The notes: generated from the sequence alone by a model not told the origin. A DNA stretch of 6,790 nt from Thermoanaerobacteraceae bacterium (GCA_030016455.1 JASEJH010000081.1:1-6790); one strand, 5' to 3'; positions 1-4,618 are shown, numbered from the stretch's first letter. Numbers and translations: made by a program.

Positions 1-299
1 ACCTGGTGGACATCGTTCCCGGGGCCAAGGTGTCGGTTAAGGTGGAGAAGCACAAAATAACCGAAATCGTCGTGATTGACGACAGGAACATCACCGTCAC
101 CGGTCTACTTAAGAACTACAACCCGGATGCCCGCCGGGTAACCATCGAGGTGAACGGGTACCTCAGGACCTACAGCCTGTCAAGCGGCGCTACGGTAAAG
201 GACCGCAGCGGGAGGGTGGTAGGTGTCGCGGACCTGAAAGGATACACCGTGGAAGCAAAGCTGGTGGAAGGTGTGATTAACGCGCTTATGGCCCTGTAA
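1..299 (+). CDS. C-terminal end of a repeat-type (probably cell-surface) protein, 5' end outside window
   Basis: The frame is open to the left edge of the window and ends at TAA 297-299, so this is the last ~98 codons of a longer gene. The GTG at 6 has no ribosome binding site in view and is not taken as the start. The translated part is rich in short alternating beta-type stretches: a segment of the form 'V.PGAKV.VKVE..KITEI.V' is followed by 'ITVTGLLKNY..DARRVTIEVNG' and then 'VKDRSGRVVGVADLKG..VEAKLVEG'. This pattern resembles the small beta-barrel repeats found at the ends of SLH-domain and other surface proteins of Peptococcaceae. No catalytic motif, membrane segment or sorting signal is visible. 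The function is unknown and the surface location is an inference from the repeat style. A terminator follows about 95 bp downstream. Confidence 0.6.
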   Translation, partial: LVDIVPGAKVSVKVEKHKITEIVVIDDRNITVTGLLKNYNPDARRVTIEVNGYLRTYSLSSGATVKDRSGRVVGVADLKGYTVEAKLVEGVINALMAL

Positions 300-392
300 G
301 ACCTTCCATTTTAAAGCTTAACCCGCCAAAAGGTACGTGGGAAATCCAGGGACGGTTCTTGTCTTGAATTGAAAGAGAAAAACCGGCATTCG

Positions 393-420
393 AAGGGTCC
401 AGCCTGTGCTGGGCCCTTTT
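393..420 (+). terminator. Rho-independent terminator after the left-edge gene
   Basis: A 10-bp stem (394-403 with 408-417, one T-G wobble) with a 4-nt loop is followed by a short T-run (417-420). It lies 95 bp past the stop codon of the left-edge gene and most simply ends that transcript. Confidence 0.75.
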
Positions 421-464
421 GGTGGGGGGCTTACCGTAAGTGTTCAATAACCTGGATTTCCTCA

Positions 465-774
465 GCGCAGAATGAACTGCGGGAGCGGGTAAGAGCACCT
501 ACCATGATATCAAGGCTTTGGAAAACCAGGAGATAGCTGTGGAAGAGGCGGTGCAGACTGCGGGAAACGGCCTGCGGCTGGTGCAGGCGCAGTACAAGGT
601 CGGCCTGGTCGGGCGCGACAAGTTGCGCGAAGCGGAGGCGGCCCAGCACTCAACTAAAGGAGATGTAACCCTTACTGGCAAAGTGGACGTTCAGAGGAAA
701 CCTTCCACGGTAGCAGATATAGGGGACTGTCTCTCTGAGTTGAGTGCTGGGCGAACCTTTACAGCGTCGCATAA
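465..774 (+). pseudogene. Decayed TolC/outer-membrane-efflux-family fragment, frameshifted and interrupted
   Basis: Two frames together give a typical TolC-family C-terminal helix pair. Frame 3 reads 'AQNELRERV' (468-491). Frame 2 then reads 'KSTYHDIKALENQEIAVEEA' and continues with 'LRLVQAQYKVGLVGRDKLRE' (491-640). The family signature A..Y.DLKALE..I..AEEA...LRLAQ.RY..GL....L..AEA is clearly visible. The join needs a -1 frameshift near 489-491, and a TGA at 473 blocks frame 2 upstream. No start codon or ribosome binding site precedes it. From 641 the frame enters a 112-bp inverted-repeat element. Beyond it (751-774, frame 1) the residues ANLYSVA followed by TAA would suit the next TolC helix, so homology may resume there. 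TolC-family proteins act as export channels, but this copy is far shorter than the usual ~400 residues and cannot be functional. Confidence 0.6.
641..752. repeat. MITE-like imperfect dyad with perfect 15-bp terminal inverted repeats
   Basis: The left end GCCCAGCACTCAACT (641-655) is the exact reverse complement of 738-752. Inside the ends the two arms remain partly complementary: GGAGA 659-663, ACCC/GGGG around 668-725, and GTGGA 683-687 against TCCAC 704-708. The centre of this inner pair (about 695.5) coincides with the centre of the outer repeats (696.5), so the whole 112 bp is one dyad. It contains no transposase. The element sits inside the TolC-family remnant. I could not define a convincing target duplication, although GCG occurs at 638-640 and at 751-753. 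A non-autonomous mobile element (MITE/REP type) is the best reading; an RNA hairpin gene is the alternative. Confidence 0.6.
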
Positions 775-780
775 AAATGG

Positions 781-808
781 AAACAGGCTACTTTTTTGAG
801 CCTGTTTT
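781..808 (+). terminator. Rho-independent terminator after the TolC remnant
   Basis: AAACAGGCT (781-789) pairs perfectly with AGCCTGTTT (799-807) around a 9-nt loop, followed by T at 808 (four T in 805-808). It starts 7 bp after the TAA at 772-774 and is probably the original terminator of the decayed gene. It also shields the TA promoter that follows. Confidence 0.65.
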
Positions 809-883
809 AGTTGTGGATTGTGTTATGTTTGGTTTTCGGCTCTTTTCAAGGGGGCCGGTTTTTTGTTTATGTTGAAGCGGTGC

Positions 884-919
884 TTGACGCTGTACGGCTT
901 AGAAGCTATAATAGTAGCT
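884..919 (+). promoter_or_regulatory. SigA-type promoter of the plus-strand TA module, with inverted repeat over the -10
   Basis: TTGACG (884-889) and TATAAT (907-912) are separated by 17 nt. An inverted repeat AGCTA (904-908) / TAGCT (915-919) spans the -10 box and the expected start site, a usual position for an operator used by a TA complex to repress itself. An 8-bp palindrome GTAGCTAC (914-921) overlaps it. The predicted transcript would start about 17 nt before the antitoxin GTG. The promoter is seen directly; autoregulation is inferred from the TA family. Confidence 0.75.
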
Positions 920-935
920 ACGGAGGTGCAGAAAG

Positions 936-1280
936 GTGCGGGAAATTATTTTTGCCAATACCCGGGAGCTCAAGAACCGGACCAACGAACTGCTGAGAAA
1001 GGCTGCCGGAGGGAGTTGGGTTATCATCACCCGCCGGGGAAAGCCTGTCGCCTCCCTTAAGCCTTTCTCGAACGCGGATTTACAGGAGGAGCAGTCGGCT
1101 ACAACACTCTACCGGATGCTGCGCGATAAGATAGCGGCGAAGCAGCCGCGTTTGCCCGCGATGACGGCGGAAGAACTGCGGGTTGTGAACGAGAGTCTCT
1201 CAGCGAGGGTCCAGGCGTTCCCTTCGTGGGAAGCAATGGACCGGGCTGCTAAGGGAGATCCGTATGGTATTTCTGGATAG
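936..1280 (+). CDS. Type II antitoxin, Phd/YefM family
   Basis: A 114-residue protein whose first ~45 residues match the Phd/YefM DNA-binding fold: 'NTRELKNRTNELLRKAAGG' followed by 'WVIITRRGKPVASLKPF', the usual N-terminal helix plus the 'viItrrGkPVAvL' strand pair. The rest (about 50-114) is charged and helical and is expected to wrap the toxin and block its active site. The GTG start at 936 is chosen because GGAGGTG (922-928) lies 7 nt upstream and the conserved fold begins immediately. It has its own promoter and overlaps the PIN-domain toxin by 17 bp, which implies translational coupling. Known family members repress their own operon, with help from the toxin. Phd-type antitoxins pair with several toxin families; here the partner is clearly a PIN protein. 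Confidence 0.85.
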   Translation: MREIIFANTRELKNRTNELLRKAAGGSWVIITRRGKPVASLKPFSNADLQEEQSATTLYRMLRDKIAAKQPRLPAMTAEELRVVNESLSARVQAFPSWEAMDRAAKGDPYGISG

Positions 1281-1722
1281 TAACATATTCATCATTGACC
1301 GCTTCTTTCAAAGGGACTCTGTTTACGCGGACAACAAGAAATTTCTCCGCCTGGTTGAGCAGGCGGGGACGAAAGCCGCCGTTCCCTTCTATACGCTCTT
1401 AGAGATCTGCGGCGCGGCCTCCTTCAATCTTTCCCAGGAGGAACTGGAGGCCTGGCTTTACTCTTTCGCGGCGGTATACCCGGTGATGGTTCTCGATCCT
1501 TACCCCGGCACAAAGGGAGAATTTTCGGATGTGGGCGCGTACCTACTGGAGATAGGAGAATACCTAACCCGCAAGATGACGCTCGGCGACGCAGTTTTTC
1601 TTAGGGAGGCCGAGGCATACGGCGCCGAGGCAATAATAACCTGGAACAAAAAACACTTCGCCGGGCGAACCAAGATCAAGGTTTTAACGCCGCAGGGATA
1701 TACAGAGTACTTTGGAAAATAA
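1264..1722 (+). CDS. vapC: PIN-domain ribonuclease toxin (VapC-like)
   Basis: A 152-residue single PIN domain. The acidic active-site positions are visible: D5 in 'FLDSNIFI', E47 in 'LLEICG', and D109 in 'TLGDAVFL'. The late 'ITWNKKHF' motif (125-132) corresponds to the family's TxNxxDF, here with N128 conserved and H131 in place of the usual D. VapC-type proteins are Mg2+-dependent endoribonucleases that cut RNA, often tRNA, and arrest translation when the antitoxin is degraded. Length is slightly above the usual 130-140. The ATG at 1264 follows AAGGGAG (1251-1257) by 6 nt and lies inside the antitoxin's end. A terminator follows the stop by 13 bp. The missing fourth acidic residue is tolerated in some families, so activity is likely but not proven. 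Confidence 0.85.
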   Translation: MVFLDSNIFIIDRFFQRDSVYADNKKFLRLVEQAGTKAAVPFYTLLEICGAASFNLSQEELEAWLYSFAAVYPVMVLDPYPGTKGEFSDVGAYLLEIGEYLTRKMTLGDAVFLREAEAYGAEAIITWNKKHFAGRTKIKVLTPQGYTEYFGK

Positions 1723-1734
1723 AACTGGCAGGGA

Positions 1735-1759
1735 TCCGGGCGTAAAGCCCGGGCTTTTT
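1735..1759 (+). terminator. Rho-independent terminator of the plus-strand TA operon
   Basis: A 7-bp GC-rich stem (1735-1741 with 1747-1753, one T-G pair), loop GTAAA, then C and TTTTT (1755-1759). It begins 13 bp after the toxin stop codon. Confidence 0.8.
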
Positions 1760-1998
1760 AATTTTTGGCTGGGCTTTGAACCCCTACAGTTTGTTGTTTA
1801 ATATAGAACGGATGATAGAATAGGGTTCGGAAAAGTGAAAGATTGGCAGAGACATTCCCCGTTAGAAGTAAGAGGGGCTGCTTCTTTAAGTTGAGTGCGG
1901 GGGCCACCTGGCGGTACTTGACCCAGTACTCTGAAGGCTGAGCGTTGGGTGGCGGCTTCGCAAATAAAGGGGTGAAAAGTCTCCGATAAGGGCTGTGG
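1760..1998. other. Non-coding spacer between the two convergent TA modules
   Basis: No reading frame here has a ribosome binding site or a recognisable product. The sequence AGTTGAGTGC followed by GGGG (about 1889-1903) repeats the inner end of the inverted-repeat element at 738-752 (AGTTGAGTGC followed by TGGG), and there is a small hairpin GTACT/AGTAC around 1914-1931. No T-rich terminator for the minus-strand toxin is evident. The stretch may be debris of a mobile element, but this is weakly supported. Confidence 0.35.
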
Positions 1999-2418
1999 CT
2001 ACGGCTCGCAGATGAAAGCCTTTCTGCGTCCGGGGCCGTAACGGTAAACGAAAAAGTGACGGTCAAAAGTGAAGACCTGCTCGATGCCCAATCGTTCCAT
2101 GGCGGCAAAGGTAGTCGCATCGGTAAAACTGAAGGTCTGGTCGGGGAAAGCGTTGATTATCTGCCACGCGGCTTCTATATCTGCTTCTTCCAAAGTGATA
2201 ACGGGAATACCGGCTGCGCGCAGCGTTTCCCAGAAGGTGATGGCTACAGGCCGGCCAAGGCGGGCGGCCAGCAGCGTCCACGTTTCTACCAAGATGGCAT
2301 CGGTTGTTACAAGGGGGGTTGCTCCGGCCACTTTTTCATAAAACTCTTTTGCCCGCTGGTGGTTTGCGTCTGAAGCGTCGCAGACCGCGTACCAGGCTCC
2401 GGTATCAACCATTATCAC
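1999..2418 (-). CDS. vapC: PIN-domain ribonuclease toxin VapC
   Basis: A 139-residue PIN-domain protein, the normal VapC length. The catalytic acidic residues are in place: D5 in 'MVDTGAWY', E45 in 'ILVETWTLL', D100 in 'SFTDATTF', and D119 in 'FTFDRHFF'. It has the long-form ending '..FFVYRYGPGR'. This family cleaves RNA with Mg2+ or Mn2+; the target cannot be read from sequence. The GTG at 2418 is preferred because GGAGG of the minus strand lies 9 nt upstream; the in-frame ATG at 2412 is 15 nt away and is the alternative. Its first 14 bp overlap the end of the antitoxin gene. It shares little beyond the PIN motifs with the plus-strand toxin at 1264-1722, so this is not a duplicated module. 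Confidence 0.9.
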   Translation of the reverse strand: MIMVDTGAWYAVCDASDANHQRAKEFYEKVAGATPLVTTDAILVETWTLLAARLGRPVAITFWETLRAAGIPVITLEEADIEAAWQIINAFPDQTFSFTDATTFAAMERLGIEQVFTFDRHFFVYRYGPGRRKAFICEP

Positions 2419-2659
2419 TCTTTAAAACCTCCGCCAGGTAATGATCGTGCCGTTCGGAAATATCGGCTTTGCCGCTTGCTCCTATTCCTACGATTCTGAG
2501 GTATGTTTCTTTAGTGGTTGCTGCAGGTCTGGCCTGCCGGTTCAGGTGCTCGGTAACTATCTGGCGGATCAGTTTTGCTAAAGAGACCCCCTTTTTCGCC
2601 GCTTCATCTAAAAGCGCGCGGTGTTGTTCCGGATAAAGGTAGATTTGCGTGCGCTGCAT
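2405..2659 (-). CDS. vapB: VapB antitoxin, ribbon-helix-helix (CopG/Arc-type)
   Basis: An 84-residue protein that starts with a canonical ribbon-helix-helix: 'RTQIYLYPEQHRALLDEAAK' (3-22) and 'GVSLAKLIRQIVTEHL' (24-39). This gives the beta strand that enters the major groove plus two helices. The C-terminal half (about 45-84) contains 'ERHDHYLAEVL', a frequent toxin-binding ending in VapB proteins paired with PIN toxins. ATG 2659 follows GGAGG by 7 nt. The gene is first in the minus-strand operon, overlaps the toxin, and sits under a promoter with a perfect palindrome. RHH dimers bind such palindromes, so self-repression is the expected control. Confidence 0.88.
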   Translation of the reverse strand: MQRTQIYLYPEQHRALLDEAAKKGVSLAKLIRQIVTEHLNRQARPAATTKETYLRIVGIGASGKADISERHDHYLAEVLKSDNG

Positions 2660-2673
2660 TACATCACCTCCAG

Positions 2674-2706
2674 TAACATTATAATGTTAAATCCCCTTTT
2701 TGTCAA
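2674..2706 (-). promoter_or_regulatory. Consensus SigA promoter with perfect 16-bp operator palindrome for vapBC
   Basis: On the minus strand TTGACA (2701-2706) and TATAAT (2678-2683) are both perfect consensus boxes with a 17-nt spacer. The -10 lies within TAACATTATAATGTTA (2674-2689), an exact 16-bp palindrome. A bound RHH antitoxin would directly cover the -10. The boxes and palindrome are seen in the sequence; the role as VapB operator is inferred. Confidence 0.88.
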
Positions 2707-2713
2707 AGAAGAT

Positions 2714-3028
2714 TTAATCCGGGTTTGCGTTATCGAGGCTCCGCGAGTTTAATCTCCTCTCCACGGTTGCCAGCGGCGCTTTGACCGGCTTAAAGGTTTT
2801 TCCCCGAAAGGAAACGGCGATTTCTTCTATCTTGCAGAGCGCGGGCAGGGAAGAAGGGTCCAGGAGCGAGAGGGTTTTCCGCGTCAGCCCCCCGGCGCAC
2901 GGTTTGTGTCTGGGAATTTTCTTGGATTCCAGCAGCAATACCTTCAAGCCGTTCCGGGCCAGCTCTTTTGCGGCTATGCAGCCCGCAGGGCCGGCACCGA
3001 CGACGATGACGTCGTAAACCTTCGCCAT
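2714..3028 (-). pseudogene. N-terminal fragment of a geranylgeranyl-reductase-family FAD oxidoreductase
   Basis: The 104-codon frame starts with a Rossmann FAD-binding site: 'YDVIVVGAGPAGCIAAKELA' (5-24, GxGxxG at 11-16), then 'LKVLLLESKKIPRHKPCAGG' (28-47), with E34 at the ribose-binding position and the KPCAGGLT motif typical of the geranylgeranyl reductase/FixC-type flavoproteins. Family members are usually 350-430 residues. Here homology stops around residue 92 ('ATVERR', about position 2752), and a short unrelated tail ends at TAA 2714-2716. The substrate-binding and C-terminal domains are absent. The stop lies only 7 bp from the -35 box of vapBC, so the TA operon appears to occupy the deleted part. 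The ATG at 3028 has no clear ribosome binding site. Full-length relatives reduce isoprenoid double bonds; this fragment is probably inactive. Confidence 0.75.
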
Positions 3029-3046
3029 ACGCTTCGCATTGAAAGG

Positions 3047-3169
3047 CTACGCCCGGGCGCCGAGGGCGATCTTCAGTTTGCGGGCGGCCTTTTTGCCGAT
3101 GAGCGCCAGGTTGGTCGCCTTCTGCAACTGCTGCAGGAGGGTTCCGCCGGAAGACTGGCTCCTTTGCAT
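3047..3169 (-). CDS. Possible 40-residue basic small protein upstream of the flavoprotein fragment
   Basis: A short frame from ATG 3169 to TAG 3047 encodes 40 residues. The first half is Ser/Gly/Gln-rich ('RSQSSGGTLLQQLQKATN') and the second half strongly basic ('LIGKKAARKLKIALGARA'), an amphipathic helical pattern. It ends 18 bp before the flavoprotein start, so the two could have been an operon. A plausible promoter lies just upstream. Against it: no Shine-Dalgarno sequence precedes the ATG, and I recognise no family. It could equally be the relic of a longer gene or a leader without coding function. Confidence 0.3.
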   Translation of the reverse strand: MQRSQSSGGTLLQQLQKATNLALIGKKAARKLKIALGARA

Positions 3170-3197
3170 GCCGCTGTGTGCCGCGAAATTTTAAGTT

Positions 3198-3226
3198 ATT
3201 GTAACACATCAGTCAGGTGATTTGAA
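3198..3226 (-). promoter_or_regulatory. Probable promoter for the small ORF and flavoprotein fragment
   Basis: On the minus strand TTCAAA (3221-3226) and TACAAT (3198-3203) are 17 nt apart, and a TG dinucleotide at the extended -10 position precedes TACAAT. The -35 matches consensus at 4 of 6 positions, the -10 at 5 of 6. Confidence 0.5.
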
Positions 3227-3264
3227 CAGGGAGAAAATCTGGTTGGGGAGGAAAGAGGCCGCCC

Positions 3265-3304
3265 AAACAAAAACAACAACCACCCCGGGACCGGGGTGGT
3301 TGTT
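3265..3304 (-). terminator. Strong rho-independent terminator of the spore coat cluster
   Basis: A perfect 12-bp stem (3275-3286 with 3293-3304) and 6-nt loop. Reading the minus strand, the stem is followed by TTTTTGTTTG. It starts 4 bp past the stop of the CotF-family gene and ends the minus-strand cluster. Confidence 0.88.
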
Positions 3305-3308
3305 CCGC

Positions 3309-3665
3309 TTACCAGCGGTGCGGTTCTTCCGGCCTGCCGAACGCCTCCGGGCGCTGGTACTCCGGGCGCATTCCCGGCGGGTTGTACTCGGGGCGCACCC
3401 CGGCACCGGGAGCGGTGTACTGCGCCTGCATTCCCGGCGCGGCCTGCCGCGCGACGTCACGGGCCATTTCCACCTGGTACCAGCCGCGCTGGTACATTGC
3501 GTCGAAGATCATTTTCGCCGTCGCGAGTTCGTCGTTCATCAGCCGGATGAAGCTGTTTCTGATCTGGTCGCTGGAGGATTCCAGGGCAGCCAGGTGGTAG
3601 CCGGTGGAGCAGAATTTGGCGTCCACCAAGCAGTCGGTCAGGATATCCTTATCGTCGAGCCGCAT
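3309..3665 (-). CDS. CotF-family spore coat protein with proline-rich tail
   Basis: A 118-residue protein. Residues about 5-72 match the Coat_F domain, a ferritin-like helical bundle: 'LTDCLVDAKFCSTGYHLAAL' (9-28), then 'LMNDELATAKMIFDAMYQRG' (42-61) and 'GWYQVEMARDVA'. The rest (about 75-118) is low-complexity and rich in Pro, Arg, Tyr and Glu, with RPEY occurring twice (91-94, 100-103) and a related RPE near 106; such tails are common in coat proteins. CotF-family proteins are packed in the layers around the endospore. ATG 3665 is preceded by GGAGGG with 6 nt spacing. It is the last gene before the terminator at 3265-3304 and lies in line with the other CotF-like gene, with 128 bp between them, so it may be in the same operon or have its own sporulation promoter. 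Confidence 0.85.
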   Translation of the reverse strand: MRLDDKDILTDCLVDAKFCSTGYHLAALESSSDQIRNSFIRLMNDELATAKMIFDAMYQRGWYQVEMARDVARQAAPGMQAQYTAPGAGVRPEYNPPGMRPEYQRPEAFGRPEEPHRW

Positions 3666-3684
3666 TCTTTTCCCTCCTCAAAGG

Positions 3685-3692
3685 AAAGTATG
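3685..3692 (-). promoter_or_regulatory. Candidate sporulation-sigma -10 element
   Basis: On the minus strand CATACTTT lies 20-27 nt ahead of the CotF-family start. Sporulation sigma factors E, G and K use -10 elements beginning CATA. I see no convincing matching -35, so this is only a candidate; a SigA promoter is not visible here either. Confidence 0.22.
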
Positions 3693-3793
3693 TTGACTTG
3701 CCGGAATCAAGAGGGCACGCAAAAAGTGGCGGATGCCCCGCGAACCGTTCCCGGTGACACGGGCGAAGCCCTCCGGCCCCGGCTCCAAGTCGC

Positions 3794-4021
3794 CTAAAAG
3801 TATGTTACCTGGGTCTGCATGATCCCCGCCTGCCCGAGCAGGTTGTTCAGGGTGTTGATGTGCTGCTGGCTCATCTGGTGCATCTGGTTGAGAAGTCCTT
3901 TTAGTGCGGGGTCGTGTACGGCGTCAACGTAGCCGGCCAGCTTTTTGGCCCGTACCTGCTCGATGTTGAGACTGTGCCGGAGTTGCAGCTTCTCTATTTC
4001 GCTCATGTTGAACTGAACCAC
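3794..4021 (-). CDS. Short CotF-like spore coat protein
   Basis: A 75-residue helical protein: 'MSEIEKLQLRHSLNIEQVRA' followed by 'KKLAGYVDAVHDPALKGLLN' and 'QMHQMSQQHINTLNNLLGQAG'. The two long helices and the D-P-x-L-K..L..M....H...LN..L...G pattern are those of half a CotF-type four-helix domain, as in the small coat proteins often placed next to a longer CotF gene. The frame is open further upstream to ATG 4081, but GTG 4021 is preceded by GAGGAGG with the ideal 7-nt spacing, so it is chosen. It has no Cys and no signal peptide, as expected for a mother-cell-made coat component. Gene order suggests it is expressed with the CotF-family gene downstream; dimer formation between the two is possible but not shown. 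Confidence 0.78.
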   Translation of the reverse strand: MVQFNMSEIEKLQLRHSLNIEQVRAKKLAGYVDAVHDPALKGLLNQMHQMSQQHINTLNNLLGQAGIMQTQVTYF

Positions 4022-4108
4022 TTTACCACCTCCTCGGATTATTTTCCCGCCGTTTATCCGAATGTATCCCGGGAAAACCAAGGAAATCCCGCTCCGGAAA
4101 GGAGTTAC

Positions 4109-4162
4109 GCTCAGGTCGGGACCTGGAGCAGGAGACCCGGCCGGTAGGGCAGCCGGGTCTCC
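4109..4162. repeat. Two tandem GC-rich hairpins between DUF1540 gene and coat genes
   Basis: Hairpin one pairs 4109-4117 with 4120-4129 (nine pairs and one bulge, very tight loop). Hairpin two pairs GGAGACCCGGC (4131-4141) perfectly with 4152-4162 over a 10-nt loop. They begin 5 bp past the DUF1540 stop in the minus direction. Neither is followed by a T-run, so they are not standard intrinsic terminators; they may limit read-through or protect the 3' end of the mRNA. Confidence 0.6.
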
Positions 4163-4167
4163 GGGGC

Positions 4168-4419
4168 CTAAGACATTCTGGTGATTCTGTCCGCGTCGGT
4201 TTCAGCGGAGCCTTTGCTCACGTAAGTCTTGCAGCAGGTGGCCATGCAGGAGCCTCCTGCGGGAGTGGGGCTGAGTTGCTTGGCCATTTTGGCGTCCACG
4301 CGGTCTGGCTGAACGTCGCCGAACTGGTCGGAAGCGACCAAGATTTCGTTCGCCTTGCAGAGATTACCCTGGCTCCAGTAATGACAGTCGTTTACAAGGC
4401 AGTGAATGTGCTGGTTCAT
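4168..4419 (-). CDS. DUF1540-domain cysteine-rich small protein
   Basis: An 83-residue protein. The N-terminal motif 'HCLVNDCHYWSQGNLCKANEI' has C7, C12 and C21 with the DUF1540 spacing C-x4-C-x8-C and the aromatic pair YW. A second cysteine group follows at C58, C62 and C63 ('GGSCMATCCKTYV'), matching the family's later CxTF. Six cysteines in this pattern suggest metal binding. The family is common in endospore formers and its function is not established; its place next to two coat genes on the same strand suggests sporulation. ATG 4419 follows AAAGGAGG with 8 nt spacing. No convincing SigA promoter is visible in the 100 bp upstream, which fits a sporulation-specific sigma factor but does not prove it. 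Confidence 0.82.
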   Translation of the reverse strand: MNQHIHCLVNDCHYWSQGNLCKANEILVASDQFGDVQPDRVDAKMAKQLSPTPAGGSCMATCCKTYVSKGSAETDADRITRMS

Positions 4420-4507
4420 CAGTCATTCCTCCTTTTCCTTTAATTTTTGGTTCTTCATTATTTTGGCCGCAGAAAAGAATTTTATAACCGCCGGCGTCTT
4501 TTTTTGA

Positions 4508-4521
4508 CCGGGTGCACCCGG
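4508..4521. promoter_or_regulatory. 14-bp perfect palindrome in the divergent region upstream of miaB
   Basis: CCGGGTGCACCCGG reads the same on both strands. It is located between the divergent DUF1540 gene and miaB, 76 bp before the miaB -10. It could be a regulator site or form a small hairpin; it has no T-run downstream on the plus strand. Confidence 0.3.
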
Positions 4522-4593
4522 CTCAAGCAGGGGCGGCCGGTGCAGTGGTCTTCTATGCAGTGCCGGTACCATCAGGCCGGGGAGCACGGCTTC

Positions 4594-4602
4594 TGTTATA
4601 AT
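4594..4602 (+). promoter_or_regulatory. Extended -10 promoter of miaB
   Basis: TGTTATAAT (4594-4602) is a perfect TATAAT with the TG extension. No good -35 is visible at the right distance, which extended -10 promoters tolerate. Transcription would begin about 10 nt before the miaB ATG, leaving a very short leader. Confidence 0.6.
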
Positions 4603-4618
4603 AATTGCGGGTGGAACT

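Noticed and set aside
1794..1821. Promoter-like TTGTTT-16-TAGAAT on the plus strand
   Set aside because: Weak boxes and no coding sequence or stable RNA recognisable downstream.
1758..2120. Minus-strand open frame covering the TA spacer and the end of vapC
   Set aside because: No start signal, no recognisable domain, and half of it is a shadow of the vapC gene.
2790..3209. Minus-strand open frame of 139 codons over the flavoprotein fragment
   Set aside because: Out of frame with the clear FAD-binding motif and rich in Arg/Pro/Gly; no family resemblance.
3761..3771. Small hairpin GGGCGAAGCCC between the two coat genes
   Set aside because: Only a 4-bp stem without a T-run; expected by chance in GC-rich DNA.
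3222..3797. Plus-strand open frame of 191 codons opposite the CotF gene
   Set aside because: It crosses the strong terminator and runs antisense to a recognised coat gene; the composition is that of a shadow frame.
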